Of a stretch of DNA of 64,000 nucleotides, positions 19,203 through 27,556 are shown in pieces. A program made the translations under genes and the position numbers. Each line of letters begins with the position of its first letter. The stretch's first letter is position 1. A model generated the notes under the pieces. It did no database searches. It was given only the letters and a program-made list of their open reading frames with translations, and was not told the DNA's origin. The stretch comes from UBA5239 sp031548025 (GTDB lineage: Bacteria > Verrucomicrobiota > Lentisphaeria > Victivallales > Victivallaceae): positions 18,590 through 82,589 of the forward strand of contig JAVBRM010000057.1 in the NCBI GenBank assembly GCA_031548025.1, written 5' to 3'.

Positions 19203-19769
19203 ATGTACAATTCTTCTGATTTGAGGAAGGGCCTGAAGGTTTTAGTCGACGATTATCCGTGGGTCATTACCGATTTTGAATTCTGCAAGCCCGGCAAGGG
19301 CACCGCTCTTTATCGCTGCAAAATGAAAAATATGATTACCGGTTCGACCATGGACCGTACTTTCCGTCCGGTAGACAAAATCGACAAGCCCGACCTGGAA
19401 GAACGCGACACTGTCTATTCTTATGCCGATGGCGATTTCTTCGTTTTCAGCGACGTCGATACTTTTGAAGAAATTCATGTAGCCAAAGACGTTTTGGGTG
19501 ACAATGTTTATTTTCTGATCGAAAATTCGGAATGCCACATTCTGTTCTTTAACGGCAACCCGATTGAAGTAACTCTGCCGACTTTCATCGAAAAGGTGAT
19601 TGCCGAAACCGAGCCCGGCGCCCGTGGCGATACCGCCACCAACGTAACCAAACCCGCCAAAATCGACAACGGTTACGAAATCCAGGTCCCGCTTTTCATC
19701 AATCAGGGCGACACTGTCCGTATCGATACCCGTACCGGTGCATATGCCGACCGCGTTTCCAAAGCCTGA
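19203..19769 (+). CDS. efp: Translation elongation factor P
   Basis: A 188-residue protein of normal EF-P length. It has the N-terminal KOW-like domain, with the modification loop KPGKGTALYR (Lys32 is the predicted site of beta-lysylation, equivalent to E. coli Lys34), and the two OB-like domains, ending in VRIDTRTGAYADRV. EF-P binds between the ribosomal P and E sites and relieves stalling at consecutive prolines. Its last 32 bases overlap the start of epmA, which encodes the enzyme that charges Lys32. A perfect intrinsic terminator begins 22 bases after its stop, inside epmA. Confidence 0.97.
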   Translation: MYNSSDLRKGLKVLVDDYPWVITDFEFCKPGKGTALYRCKMKNMITGSTMDRTFRPVDKIDKPDLEERDTVYSYADGDFFVFSDVDTFEEIHVAKDVLGDNVYFLIENSECHILFFNGNPIEVTLPTFIEKVIAETEPGARGDTATNVTKPAKIDNGYEIQVPLFINQGDTVRIDTRTGAYADRVSKA

Positions 19770-20631
19770 TCGTATTCAGCAGCTTTCTGATAAAAAAGCC
19801 CGTTTCGCTCTGCGTGCCGGGCTTTTTTCGCGTCTGCGCCGTTTTTTCGAGGACCACGGATTCATCGAAGTCATGACTCCGGTCAGGATCGCGGCTCCGG
19901 CGCCGGAGGAATTTATCGAGGCCCCGGCTTCCGGTGAAAAATTCCTGCGCTGCAGTCCCGAGCTTGACATGAAACGGCTGTTGTGCGCCGGGTATGAAAA
20001 GATCTATCAGATCGGGCCCTGTTTCCGCAGCGGCGAAAACGGCCGCCGCCACCGCGAGGAATTTACCATGCTCGAATGGTACGAGGTCGGCGCGGATTAT
20101 CGGAAACTGATGGATTTCACTACCGCCATGCTGCGTTATGCCCTGCAGGATGAGAATCGGTCATGCGAAATCATCACGATCGACGAAGCATACCGGAAAT
20201 ACGCCGGAACGACGGTGGAAAAAGCGATTGCCGGCGATTGTTTCGACGAGTTGATGGTGGAAAAAATCGAGCCGAATCTTGGGCGCGGCAAGCTGACTTA
20301 TCTGGCCGATTACCCGGCTTCGCGGGCTTCGCTGGCCCGGTTGAAACCGGACAACCCGGCGGTGGCCGAGCGCTGGGAGCTTTATATCAACGGATTGGAG
20401 TTGGCCAATGCTTACGGTGAGCTGACCGATGCCGCGATTCAGCGGGAGCGCTTTGTCCGGGAGAGAGCCGCCCGGGCGATATCCGGCGGCGCGGTTTATC
20501 CGGAACCGGAGAAATTTCTGGAGGCGCTTGACCGCGGGATGCCGCCTTGCGCCGGGTGCGCGATGGGGCTTGACCGTTTGGCAATGATCTTTACCGGGGC
20601 CGGAGATATTGAGGAAGTTGTCTTCGAATAA
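19738..20631 (+). CDS. epmA: EF-P beta-lysine ligase (lysyl-tRNA synthetase paralogue)
   Basis: A 297-residue protein resembling the catalytic domain of class II lysyl-tRNA synthetase without the anticodon-binding domain. Motif 1 is FFEDHGFIEVMTPV, motif 2 FRSGENGRRHREEFTMLEWY, and motif 3 GCAMGLDRLAM. This is the EpmA (PoxA/YjeA/GenX) arrangement, which attaches beta-lysine to EF-P. The start is GTG at 19738 or ATG at 19744; either overlaps efp. The helix before motif 1 is needed for the fold, so the terminator at 19792-19828 lies in true coding sequence. The matching aminomutase epmB is not in this window. Confidence 0.93.
   Translation: MHMPTAFPKPDRIQQLSDKKARFALRAGLFSRLRRFFEDHGFIEVMTPVRIAAPAPEEFIEAPASGEKFLRCSPELDMKRLLCAGYEKIYQIGPCFRSGENGRRHREEFTMLEWYEVGADYRKLMDFTTAMLRYALQDENRSCEIITIDEAYRKYAGTTVEKAIAGDCFDELMVEKIEPNLGRGKLTYLADYPASRASLARLKPDNPAVAERWELYINGLELANAYGELTDAAIQRERFVRERAARAISGGAVYPEPEKFLEALDRGMPPCAGCAMGLDRLAMIFTGAGDIEEVVFE
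19792..19828 (+). terminator. Intrinsic terminator inside the epmA coding sequence, after efp
   Basis: AAAAAAGCCCG (19792-19802) and CGGGCTTTTTT (19818-19828) are perfect reverse complements around a 15-base loop, giving a GC-rich stem core with a six-T tail. It starts 22 bases after the efp stop codon and covers roughly codons 19-31 of epmA. It can end efp transcripts and so lower epmA expression relative to efp. Confidence 0.88.
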
Positions 20632-20687
20632 GTTTGAAATTTCCGGAAAATGAGAGTATCTTATTTGATTCATTAGGGATATACAGG

Positions 20688-21512
20688 ATGAATTGCTGGA
20701 AATTAGAAAAAATAGTTGAGTTGCTTTATGAGTGTGGCGATATCGCCATGCGGTTTTATGAAAACCCGCCATGCGAAATCAAGGATGACAATTCCGTGGT
20801 TACCGCGGCGGACAAAGCCATCGAAAATCGCCTCGGTTTGGAATTCGACCGCCCGGAAGCCGGCTTGCGGATGATCGGCGAGGAAACCATCAATACCCAT
20901 GGCGAGGAATATATCCAGGCCGCGATTGCCGGCGATTGTTTTGTAGTCGATCCCATTGACGGGACGGCGCCTTATTCCATTCATTTTCCGGCATGGGGAA
21001 TATCGGTGGGCTATATGCGGAACGGCAAGATTACCGAGGGTGCGGTCTATTTTCCGGTATTCGACGAACTGATGATTACCGACGGTCCGAACGTCTGGCT
21101 TTACCGTAAAAATGAACGTACCCCATACCCCTTTAAAGTTCCAAAAATCGACAAGTCGCGTTCACTTGGAGTATCGCAGGAAATGATGCGCCACGGCAGG
21201 TTGGATATGACCAATCACCTGGTGGCCTGGGATACCGCGGTGGGCGTTTTTCATTATATGATGCAGGGGAAGCTGCTGGGCTATATCGCCAACTTGAAAA
21301 TCTGGGACATTGCCGGCTGTATGGCGGTGATGGAGCGGGGCGGTTTCACCGGCAGGACCTATGACGGCAAGGCGATCGGTAGCGACGCCGCGGCCGCTTT
21401 TCATCTGGAACCGTCGCCGGATCGCTGGCGGCTGCGGCAAACTACGGTGTTTGCCGCCAATCCGGAAATAATCGATTATATTCAACAAAATTCACAACCC
21501 GACAACAGGTAA
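20688..21512 (+). CDS. Inositol monophosphatase-family phosphatase
   Basis: I start this 274-residue protein at ATG 20688, behind AGGGA eight bases upstream; a longer frame would need TTG at 20634. The family metal-site motifs are present: GEET (metal-binding Glu), DPIDGTAPY (the D-P-I-D-G-T signature) and a late WDIAGCMAVMERGG. Members remove phosphate from inositol phosphate, histidinol phosphate, fructose-1,6-bisphosphate or 3'-phosphoadenosine phosphate; the sequence does not decide which. It lies between epmA (56 bases) and rimO (6 bases). Confidence 0.88.
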   Translation: MNCWKLEKIVELLYECGDIAMRFYENPPCEIKDDNSVVTAADKAIENRLGLEFDRPEAGLRMIGEETINTHGEEYIQAAIAGDCFVVDPIDGTAPYSIHFPAWGISVGYMRNGKITEGAVYFPVFDELMITDGPNVWLYRKNERTPYPFKVPKIDKSRSLGVSQEMMRHGRLDMTNHLVAWDTAVGVFHYMMQGKLLGYIANLKIWDIAGCMAVMERGGFTGRTYDGKAIGSDAAAAFHLEPSPDRWRLRQTTVFAANPEIIDYIQQNSQPDNR

Positions 21513-21518
21513 TAATTT

Positions 21519-22865
21519 ATGCCGAATATCTATATGGTCAGCCTCGGCTGCCCCAAAAATCTGGTGGATACCGAAGTAATGACCGGTCAGTTGCTGGTCA
21601 AGGGGTTCGGCGTAGCCATGGACCCAGAGGAAGCGGACATCTATCTCATCAACACCTGCGCGTTTATCGAAAGCGCCCGCCAGGATGCCTATGAAGCCAT
21701 CGAAGAAGGCGTTGACTGGAAAAATGAGCTTCCCGGCCGGTTGCTGGTGGTAACCGGTTGTCTGGTTCAGTGGGACAAGGCTGAAAAAGTCAAAGCCGAA
21801 TGGCCGGAGGTCGATCTCTGGACCGGGCTGGATATGATTCCTATGATTCCGGATATGCTGCAGGAAATTTCCGATAAACCGGCCGCTCGCGGCACTACCC
21901 GCCGTCAGGATGAGCCTTGCTATTTGTACGACGACAGTACGCCGCGCTTTCAGTGGACGCTGTCGCATCTGGCTTATCTGAAAATCGCCGAAGGGTGCAA
22001 CAACCGCTGCTCATACTGCGCCATTCCGAATATCCGGGGATGCCTCCGCAGCCGCGATATCGCTTCGATACGCCAGGAGACGATCAACTTGGTCAATGGC
22101 GGCGTGAAAGAGGTAATCCTGATCGCTCAGGACATTACCGCTTTCGGGCATGATACCGGCAAAGGAAATCTGGCCGAGTTGCTGCGCGAGCTCGAATCCA
22201 TTGATCTGGATTTCAAAATTCGGCTGCTGTATGCCCATCCGGCGCACCTGACCGATGAGATCATTCAGGCCATGGCCGAATGCGGCAAAGTTCTGCCGTA
22301 CCTGGATTTGCCGCTCCAGCATATTTCCGACCATCTGTTGAAGGTCATGGGGCGCAAGACCGACCGCAAGCATATCGAAAACGTTCTCGCCAAGCTCAGG
22401 GAAAAGATTCCCGGGATTGCCATCCGGACGACTTTCATTACCGGTTTTCCCGGCGAAACGGCCGAGGATTTCGCCGAATTGCGGGACTTCATCAAGGAGC
22501 AGGAATTCGACCGGCTGGGAGTTTTCGCCTATTGCCCGGAAGTCGATACTCCGGCGGAAGCGTTTGCCGACCAGGTTTCGGAGGAGGTCGCCGACGCCCG
22601 CGCCGACGAATTGATGAAGATACAGGGAAAAATCTCATTAAAACGCAATAAAAAACTTGTCGGAAAGGAATTTTGTGTTATAATTGATGGTGTCAGTAAA
22701 AAATCCGCGACCGGACGCACCTATATGGATGCTCCCGATATTGATAATATCGTGCATATAACGCCGGCCGGAAAATTGAAGGTTGGGGATATCGTCGAGG
22801 CGCGCATATGCGGCAGCGGGAAATACGATCTGTTTGCCGAAGTGCAGAAAAAAATAAAAGGGTGA
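21519..22865 (+). CDS. rimO: Ribosomal protein S12 methylthiotransferase
   Basis: A 448-residue radical-SAM enzyme. The N-terminal MTTase domain has Cys11 in VSLGCPKNLVDTE, a second Cys in LINTCAFIESAR and a third in VVTGCLVQ. The radical-SAM cluster is CNNRCSYCAIP (CxxxCxxC), and a C-terminal TRAM-like RNA/protein-binding domain ends the protein. LGCPKNLVD and CAFIESA are typical of RimO rather than the tRNA enzyme MiaB. It adds a methylthio group to an Asp of S12. The start is supported by AGG and tight spacing from the upstream phosphatase. Confidence 0.96.
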   Translation: MPNIYMVSLGCPKNLVDTEVMTGQLLVKGFGVAMDPEEADIYLINTCAFIESARQDAYEAIEEGVDWKNELPGRLLVVTGCLVQWDKAEKVKAEWPEVDLWTGLDMIPMIPDMLQEISDKPAARGTTRRQDEPCYLYDDSTPRFQWTLSHLAYLKIAEGCNNRCSYCAIPNIRGCLRSRDIASIRQETINLVNGGVKEVILIAQDITAFGHDTGKGNLAELLRELESIDLDFKIRLLYAHPAHLTDEIIQAMAECGKVLPYLDLPLQHISDHLLKVMGRKTDRKHIENVLAKLREKIPGIAIRTTFITGFPGETAEDFAELRDFIKEQEFDRLGVFAYCPEVDTPAEAFADQVSEEVADARADELMKIQGKISLKRNKKLVGKEFCVIIDGVSKKSATGRTYMDAPDIDNIVHITPAGKLKVGDIVEARICGSGKYDLFAEVQKKIKG

Positions 22866-22874
22866 TGTTTATTT

Positions 22875-23558
22875 ATGAAAGTGGCCAATATTCCAAATGC
22901 TTTGACAGTGGGGCGGATCGTCGGGATTTTTATTTTTCTGATTCTGGCCAATATCGCCGAACCGGATGTATGGCCGTATTTTTCCGAAAAATGCGCTCAA
23001 AGTGTCAGGATAATTGCCTTTATCCTGGCGTTTCTGGCTGGGCTGACTGACTTTTTCGATGGCTACCTGGCCCGTAAGTATAACCAGGTCACCGATTTCG
23101 GCAAGCTCGTCGATCCACTGGCGGACAAAATATTCGTGACGGCGATCATGCTGATGATGGTGGAGTTCCAGATGATGCCGGCGTGGATCGCGGTTATCAT
23201 CATTTCCCGCGAATTTCTGGTGACCGGACTGCGGATGCTGGCGATTCAAAAAAGTATCGTCATTTCCGCCGACAGTTGGGGCAAAGCGAAAACCGCATTG
23301 CAAATGGTCATGCTTTTCATCGCCGGTGCTTCGTGGATCGGCATGTTCAATCTGCGGGAGGATATTCTGGTTTTCGGCGGTCCGTCGCTGATTGCCATCG
23401 CAGCCGGCGACAGCACCAATATGATTCAGAGCATCGGCGGGGAAATGCACATCCGGTTCTGGTTTGTCTGGAAACTTTTCCTCTGGGCGGTCACCGCCGT
23501 GACGATTTACTCAGGAATCGGCTATTTCACCAAATTCAAGAGCGTCTTCAAAGATTGA
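22875..23558 (+). CDS. pgsA: CDP-diacylglycerol--glycerol-3-phosphate 3-phosphatidyltransferase
   Basis: A 227-residue integral membrane protein with the CDP-alcohol phosphatidyltransferase signature D-G-x2-A-R-x8-G-x3-D-x3-D: DGYLAR, eight residues on a Gly, then DPLAD. N-terminal IPNALTVGRIV is typical of PgsA. It makes phosphatidylglycerolphosphate, the first committed step to phosphatidylglycerol. It is a little longer than usual because of a loop after the fourth membrane segment. It follows rimO by nine bases and ends only three bases from the convergent amidohydrolase gene, so no terminator fits between them. Confidence 0.93.
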   Translation: MKVANIPNALTVGRIVGIFIFLILANIAEPDVWPYFSEKCAQSVRIIAFILAFLAGLTDFFDGYLARKYNQVTDFGKLVDPLADKIFVTAIMLMMVEFQMMPAWIAVIIISREFLVTGLRMLAIQKSIVISADSWGKAKTALQMVMLFIAGASWIGMFNLREDILVFGGPSLIAIAAGDSTNMIQSIGGEMHIRFWFVWKLFLWAVTAVTIYSGIGYFTKFKSVFKD

Positions 23559-23561
23559 TTT

Positions 23562-24395
23562 TCAGATCAGGCTGATGATATTCGCCCGGTTGATCCTCTC
23601 AATCAATTCTTGCGGCAGTTTCAATTCGTCGTACAGACGATTGTAGAGCTCCATCCACGGGCGGGTATTGCAGCGGTGGGGAACGAAAACCTCGCCATCT
23701 GAAGCATAGCACAATTTTTCAAGCAGATGGTAATCATTTTTACCGTCGGGCGCAAACATTTCCTTCCAGAAACCGAGCGATTTGCGAATGGCGCCGCCAC
23801 CTGATAAATCAGCGTAAATATTGGGATTTTCTCTGACCACGCAGGCGGCTTCGTCCCACCACGGATACCCGAAATGTGCCATCAGGATTTTCAAATCCAG
23901 AAATCGTCTGGCGATCAGGTCCAACGCGGCCGGGCGCATCAGTGTGATATCGGTATAGGTGGAGCGCGCCGCCACCCCGCCCGGTTCGTACATGACATTC
24001 AGCAGATATCCGGTATGGAACACCGCCAGTCCGTTATGCGCGCGAATGACATCGTACAAAGGATAATAGGCCTTGTCCCCGTAAGAGCGGGCTGGAGCAA
24101 TGAACTTGATACCACGGGCGCCACGGGAAAACATCGTCTCGATATCTTCCGGGGAGACTTGGTCGATGTCGACTTTGGGAATGGCAATGACAAAATCGCC
24201 AAATATGGATTTCAGGGAAAATGCTATTTCCGGCGGGTCCAGCACGACCGCTTTTTCAATGCCGTAACTCAGGTTTTCCGCGAGCATCGCCTTGGGGTCG
24301 GCGTCGTTTTTCCAGATGGAAACCAGGGGCGGCAGCAACACTCCCAGTGGGTCTCTTTCAGCATGGATTCCATGCACATGTGCGTCAATCAACAT
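23562..24395 (-). CDS. Amidohydrolase-family metal-dependent hydrolase
   Basis: A 277-residue protein starting at 24395, where GAAGGAG precedes ATG and the metal-binding DAHVHG (His-x-His) follows at once. A longer frame would run back into the DUF4838 gene. Later landmarks are FHTGYLLN, ILMAHFGYPWWDEA and CYASDGE, giving the remaining His and Asp ligands. This is an amidohydrolase-2-type TIM barrel and a close relative of the partial protein at the left edge of the window. It is the last gene of the second LacI operon and follows the DUF4838 gene by 13 bases. The substrate is unknown; lactone or sugar-acid hydrolysis would fit the setting. Confidence 0.85.
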   Translation of the reverse strand: MLIDAHVHGIHAERDPLGVLLPPLVSIWKNDADPKAMLAENLSYGIEKAVVLDPPEIAFSLKSIFGDFVIAIPKVDIDQVSPEDIETMFSRGARGIKFIAPARSYGDKAYYPLYDVIRAHNGLAVFHTGYLLNVMYEPGGVAARSTYTDITLMRPAALDLIARRFLDLKILMAHFGYPWWDEAACVVRENPNIYADLSGGGAIRKSLGFWKEMFAPDGKNDYHLLEKLCYASDGEVFVPHRCNTRPWMELYNRLYDELKLPQELIERINRANIISLI

Positions 24396-24408
24396 AAAAT
24401 TTTCTCCT

Positions 24409-26784
24409 TCACTGAACAAATATATTACACATCCGGGCCGGTTTGTCGAAGCCTTTACCGGTGGGCGATACCGCGTAGCCTTCGAATTCATTGCCCGCGA
24501 GGCGCTGGCGGCAAACATTGACTCCCCACGGCATAGACTGAATGGGCCTGACGCCGATGTCTTTGACCTGTACCTCCACCGTCCAGTGATCGGCGAATTT
24601 CCTGGTGACCACCTTGACCGGCGACCAGCTTTCCGGAACGTCTTCAACTCTGGGGGTGACGCAGCGGCTCAGGAATGCGCCATTGGGATTGACGACGATT
24701 TTCGCCCGATAGCCTTCCGGGGTGGTCAAATAGATTTCGATATTATCATCCCGGTAGATCATCTCATCCACTGTTTTGCCGGGCCCCATTCCGGCCCGCA
24801 ACTCATTCATCCGCCGGTCATAACAGGTTATTCCGACCAGCAGGGAATCATCCGGCAGCCAGCGAAACGCCACAGCAGTGCGATTGACCTCCGGATATAC
24901 TCCAGTCATCCAATCTCTCATCCATAATTTTCCCCCCAGTTTTTCCCAGATATCTTTGGTCAGGTCGCCATCAATCTCCGGCATCTGAGGCAATTGGCGC
25001 ACCCGGATATCCGGTCCGGACCGCTTCAAGCCGGAAAAGAGATTCTTCAATGGAGCAATTTCCGATTCGATGAACTCGACACGTTTCCGATAGATTCCAT
25101 CTCCCGCTTTCTCTTTTGCGCGGTCCAGAATTTCAAAATATACGGGTATGTCCTCTTTCCGCAGAAAACTGCCGGTTTCGGTAATCGCGCGTGATTGAGG
25201 GCGCATCCACACCGTTTCCGCAAACTCATAGAATCGCCGCATTTCGTCTCCGACCGGACCGAAAAAATTGCTGTAATAATCCTGCAATTCGGCGTTCAGA
25301 TCCAATTGGGGATTCCAACTCAAACGGCAATGAAGATAAATCATCAAGTGGTTGATTCCGGGCAGTTTGACATTTACCCCGTAATTGAATTTCGGATCGA
25401 GCGAAATTTCCACCAAAGTCGACTTGAACCGTGAATCCAATTTTTTGAAATTCCGATCCATCAGGGCGGTGAAGATTACCGGTACCGGAGGATAATTCCG
25501 ATTCGGGTTGTGATGAAGATAATAATCGTACAGATAAAATTCACTTTCCGGGGCCTTTTGCAGCCACTTATCCCTGAGCGCCAACTCCTTGCTGTGCTCC
25601 GGCAAATGCCAGGTCTGGCTGGTTTGCGTAAAGAAAATTCCAATATCCGCCGGAATTACCGCCTCTGGCGGTTCCTTCGCATATCCGTAGGAAAATGTCG
25701 AAAATTTCAAACCGGGAGATTTCGAACGTACCTGGCCGGCTACATCCAGCACCATATCCCACATATAATCGGAAAAACGTCCCCAGTTTCCCCGCTCCTT
25801 TTTGTCCCACCCGGCAGCCGTATCCCGATCATCCAGAACCGACCAACCATCCGGTTGACCGATCGGCAGATAAGGAATTTCCGGAAATGCCGCATTGGTT
25901 TTCAGCAAATATTCTGCTATCTGTTTCCTGAAATCCGGGCTTGAAAGGCGCGGCAGAAACCTTTTTGGAGAGGTGGGAATCAACTTGCCGTTACGAAACG
26001 CCATCACCTCGGGATCATCGTTCCGATACACGATATCTTGAGCGGTATGTCCGGCCCATTGGTCATACGTTCCTCCCTGCCGCAACTTTTTGTACCAGAG
26101 AAACTCGCCGCGATTTTTTCCCCAACTGCTGCCGGAGAGTTTACGATTCCGGAAAAACGGCTCTTTTTTAATATTGCATTCCTCAATCTTGATCGTTTTC
26201 AGCTCGGGAACCACCTCGCCTATCTCTTCCAGCGGCATATACCAGCGGCATCCCAGCATTTCCAGCAAATCATAAACCGCGAACAAGGTCCCGGTGGCAT
26301 CCGTCGTATAAAATCCCAGAGCGCTGTTACGCGGGTCGCGGAAGAAAAACGGAACCCGCCATTTATAGCCGCCGGTATAGACTTCCCACTCTTTCTGCAA
26401 CTGGTCGAACAACCCGAACCGGTTATTGCCGCGCGGTATCGGCAAACGGTTTTCGTCAACCCCGATCAACGCGATATAATCGGGGCCGACAATCACTTTG
26501 AAACCGTCACTTTTTATATCATCAACGGTGATTCCCAGCTTACGGGTATACTCACTTGGGCCGATATAAACCGGCAGTTTGCCCGACGGCTGATTAACCA
26601 CCGGCAACTCCACGCCTGAAATCTTCTTTAGATATTTCTGCAGCTCTTTGGCTGCCACTTGAGTCGATGCACACGCCTTCGCATCGACTACGATTTCCGC
26701 ATTGCTTTTGCCTTCGTTGACCAACTCCAATGCGCTCAAAGCGACTGCCGCTATCATAAACAGAGTGAACAATAATTTTTTCAT
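24409..26784 (-). CDS. Exported DUF4838 protein with C-terminal CBM9-like domain
   Basis: I start this 791-residue protein at 26784 because a signal peptide (KKLLFTLFMIAAVALSA) follows immediately; a start nine codons earlier would overlap the pilin-like gene. The alpha/beta N-terminal domain contains VAAKELQKYLKKISG. The barrel has LPIGQPDGWSVLDDRD near residue 306: the Asp is kept, but the CxCxxC seen in the other three DUF4838 proteins is missing. The last 200 or so residues (PEIDGDLTKDIWEKL, DDNIEIYL, VEVQVKDIG) are a CBM9-like carbohydrate-binding domain. Probably acts outside the cytoplasm on a glycan. Confidence 0.8.
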   Translation of the reverse strand: MKKLLFTLFMIAAVALSALELVNEGKSNAEIVVDAKACASTQVAAKELQKYLKKISGVELPVVNQPSGKLPVYIGPSEYTRKLGITVDDIKSDGFKVIVGPDYIALIGVDENRLPIPRGNNRFGLFDQLQKEWEVYTGGYKWRVPFFFRDPRNSALGFYTTDATGTLFAVYDLLEMLGCRWYMPLEEIGEVVPELKTIKIEECNIKKEPFFRNRKLSGSSWGKNRGEFLWYKKLRQGGTYDQWAGHTAQDIVYRNDDPEVMAFRNGKLIPTSPKRFLPRLSSPDFRKQIAEYLLKTNAAFPEIPYLPIGQPDGWSVLDDRDTAAGWDKKERGNWGRFSDYMWDMVLDVAGQVRSKSPGLKFSTFSYGYAKEPPEAVIPADIGIFFTQTSQTWHLPEHSKELALRDKWLQKAPESEFYLYDYYLHHNPNRNYPPVPVIFTALMDRNFKKLDSRFKSTLVEISLDPKFNYGVNVKLPGINHLMIYLHCRLSWNPQLDLNAELQDYYSNFFGPVGDEMRRFYEFAETVWMRPQSRAITETGSFLRKEDIPVYFEILDRAKEKAGDGIYRKRVEFIESEIAPLKNLFSGLKRSGPDIRVRQLPQMPEIDGDLTKDIWEKLGGKLWMRDWMTGVYPEVNRTAVAFRWLPDDSLLVGITCYDRRMNELRAGMGPGKTVDEMIYRDDNIEIYLTTPEGYRAKIVVNPNGAFLSRCVTPRVEDVPESWSPVKVVTRKFADHWTVEVQVKDIGVRPIQSMPWGVNVCRQRLAGNEFEGYAVSPTGKGFDKPARMCNIFVQ

Positions 26785-26807
26785 TTTAATTTTTCCAATT
26801 TTAGTGA

Positions 26808-27533
26808 TCAATCGGGATTGGCGCCGTATTGGGACTCCGGTCGCCAGAATGGGCTCGAGGCGTTTCTGTCTTGCTGTGCGGCACCGGGAACCAGACGCAA
26901 AAACGAACCCTCTTTTCGGATATTGGCATGCAGGTCCGCATACAGCACATTCGTTGAATTTTCATGCCGCATTACCAAATGACTCCCCCTGCCCGTATCG
27001 GAGATCGCCGCGGTATTGGCATCCATCAGCAACGCCAGCCGCGACGGATACGGAAAAGTTGGCCCCCGGAGCATCTGGTCAGCTCCATTCCAGGTCGTAG
27101 ACATCAGGCCGTTAATACCGATGGTTTGCAAATTACCGCCCAGGCCGAGCAACGCGCCGGGTTCTTCCGGGCAGATGAACTTCGACTTAGTGATTGCCCC
27201 GGTCGACGACCGACCGATTTCCGCGATATATCTGAAATTGGCAACATCCTGCAAATAAAGAGCAACCATACATAAAAGATTACTGGAACGATGCCACACC
27301 GTATCTCCGGGAGCGGTACCATAACGGTATGCAATGCTGTACCCATAGTCACCGGTATACATACCAGCCGCCAACCCCATTTGCTTCAAGTTGTTCAGGC
27401 ACCCTATTGTGCGGGCTTTGCCGCGAGCCTTGTTCAGCGTCGGCAGCAGCATGGCCGCAAGAATAGAAATAATTGCAATCACAACTAATAATTCGATAAG
27501 TGTGAATTTCTTTTTTCGATTTTTCCATGCCAT
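26808..27533 (-). CDS. Pilin-like protein with H-X9-D C-terminal motif
   Basis: A 241-residue protein with the prepilin helix (KKKFTLIELLVVIAIISIL) starting at residue 10: Lys at -1, Glu at +5. The C-terminal part has HENSTNVLYADL, the H-x9-D-G position with Leu in place of Gly. AGGAGAAG precedes the ATG. It lies 23 bases after the LacI gene and 23 bases before the DUF4838 gene, the same order as in the operons at 9-14.5 kb and 29-33 kb. Function unknown; probably anchored in the inner membrane or assembled by a pseudopilus machine. Confidence 0.85.
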   Translation of the reverse strand: MAWKNRKKKFTLIELLVVIAIISILAAMLLPTLNKARGKARTIGCLNNLKQMGLAAGMYTGDYGYSIAYRYGTAPGDTVWHRSSNLLCMVALYLQDVANFRYIAEIGRSSTGAITKSKFICPEEPGALLGLGGNLQTIGINGLMSTTWNGADQMLRGPTFPYPSRLALLMDANTAAISDTGRGSHLVMRHENSTNVLYADLHANIRKEGSFLRLVPGAAQQDRNASSPFWRPESQYGANPD

Positions 27534-27556
27534 TGGTATCTTCTCCTGATTGATTT

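Noticed and set aside
20634..20687. Upstream extension of the IMPase-like gene from TTG 20634
   Set aside because: ATG 20688 has AGGGA at good distance and begins the conserved family sequence.
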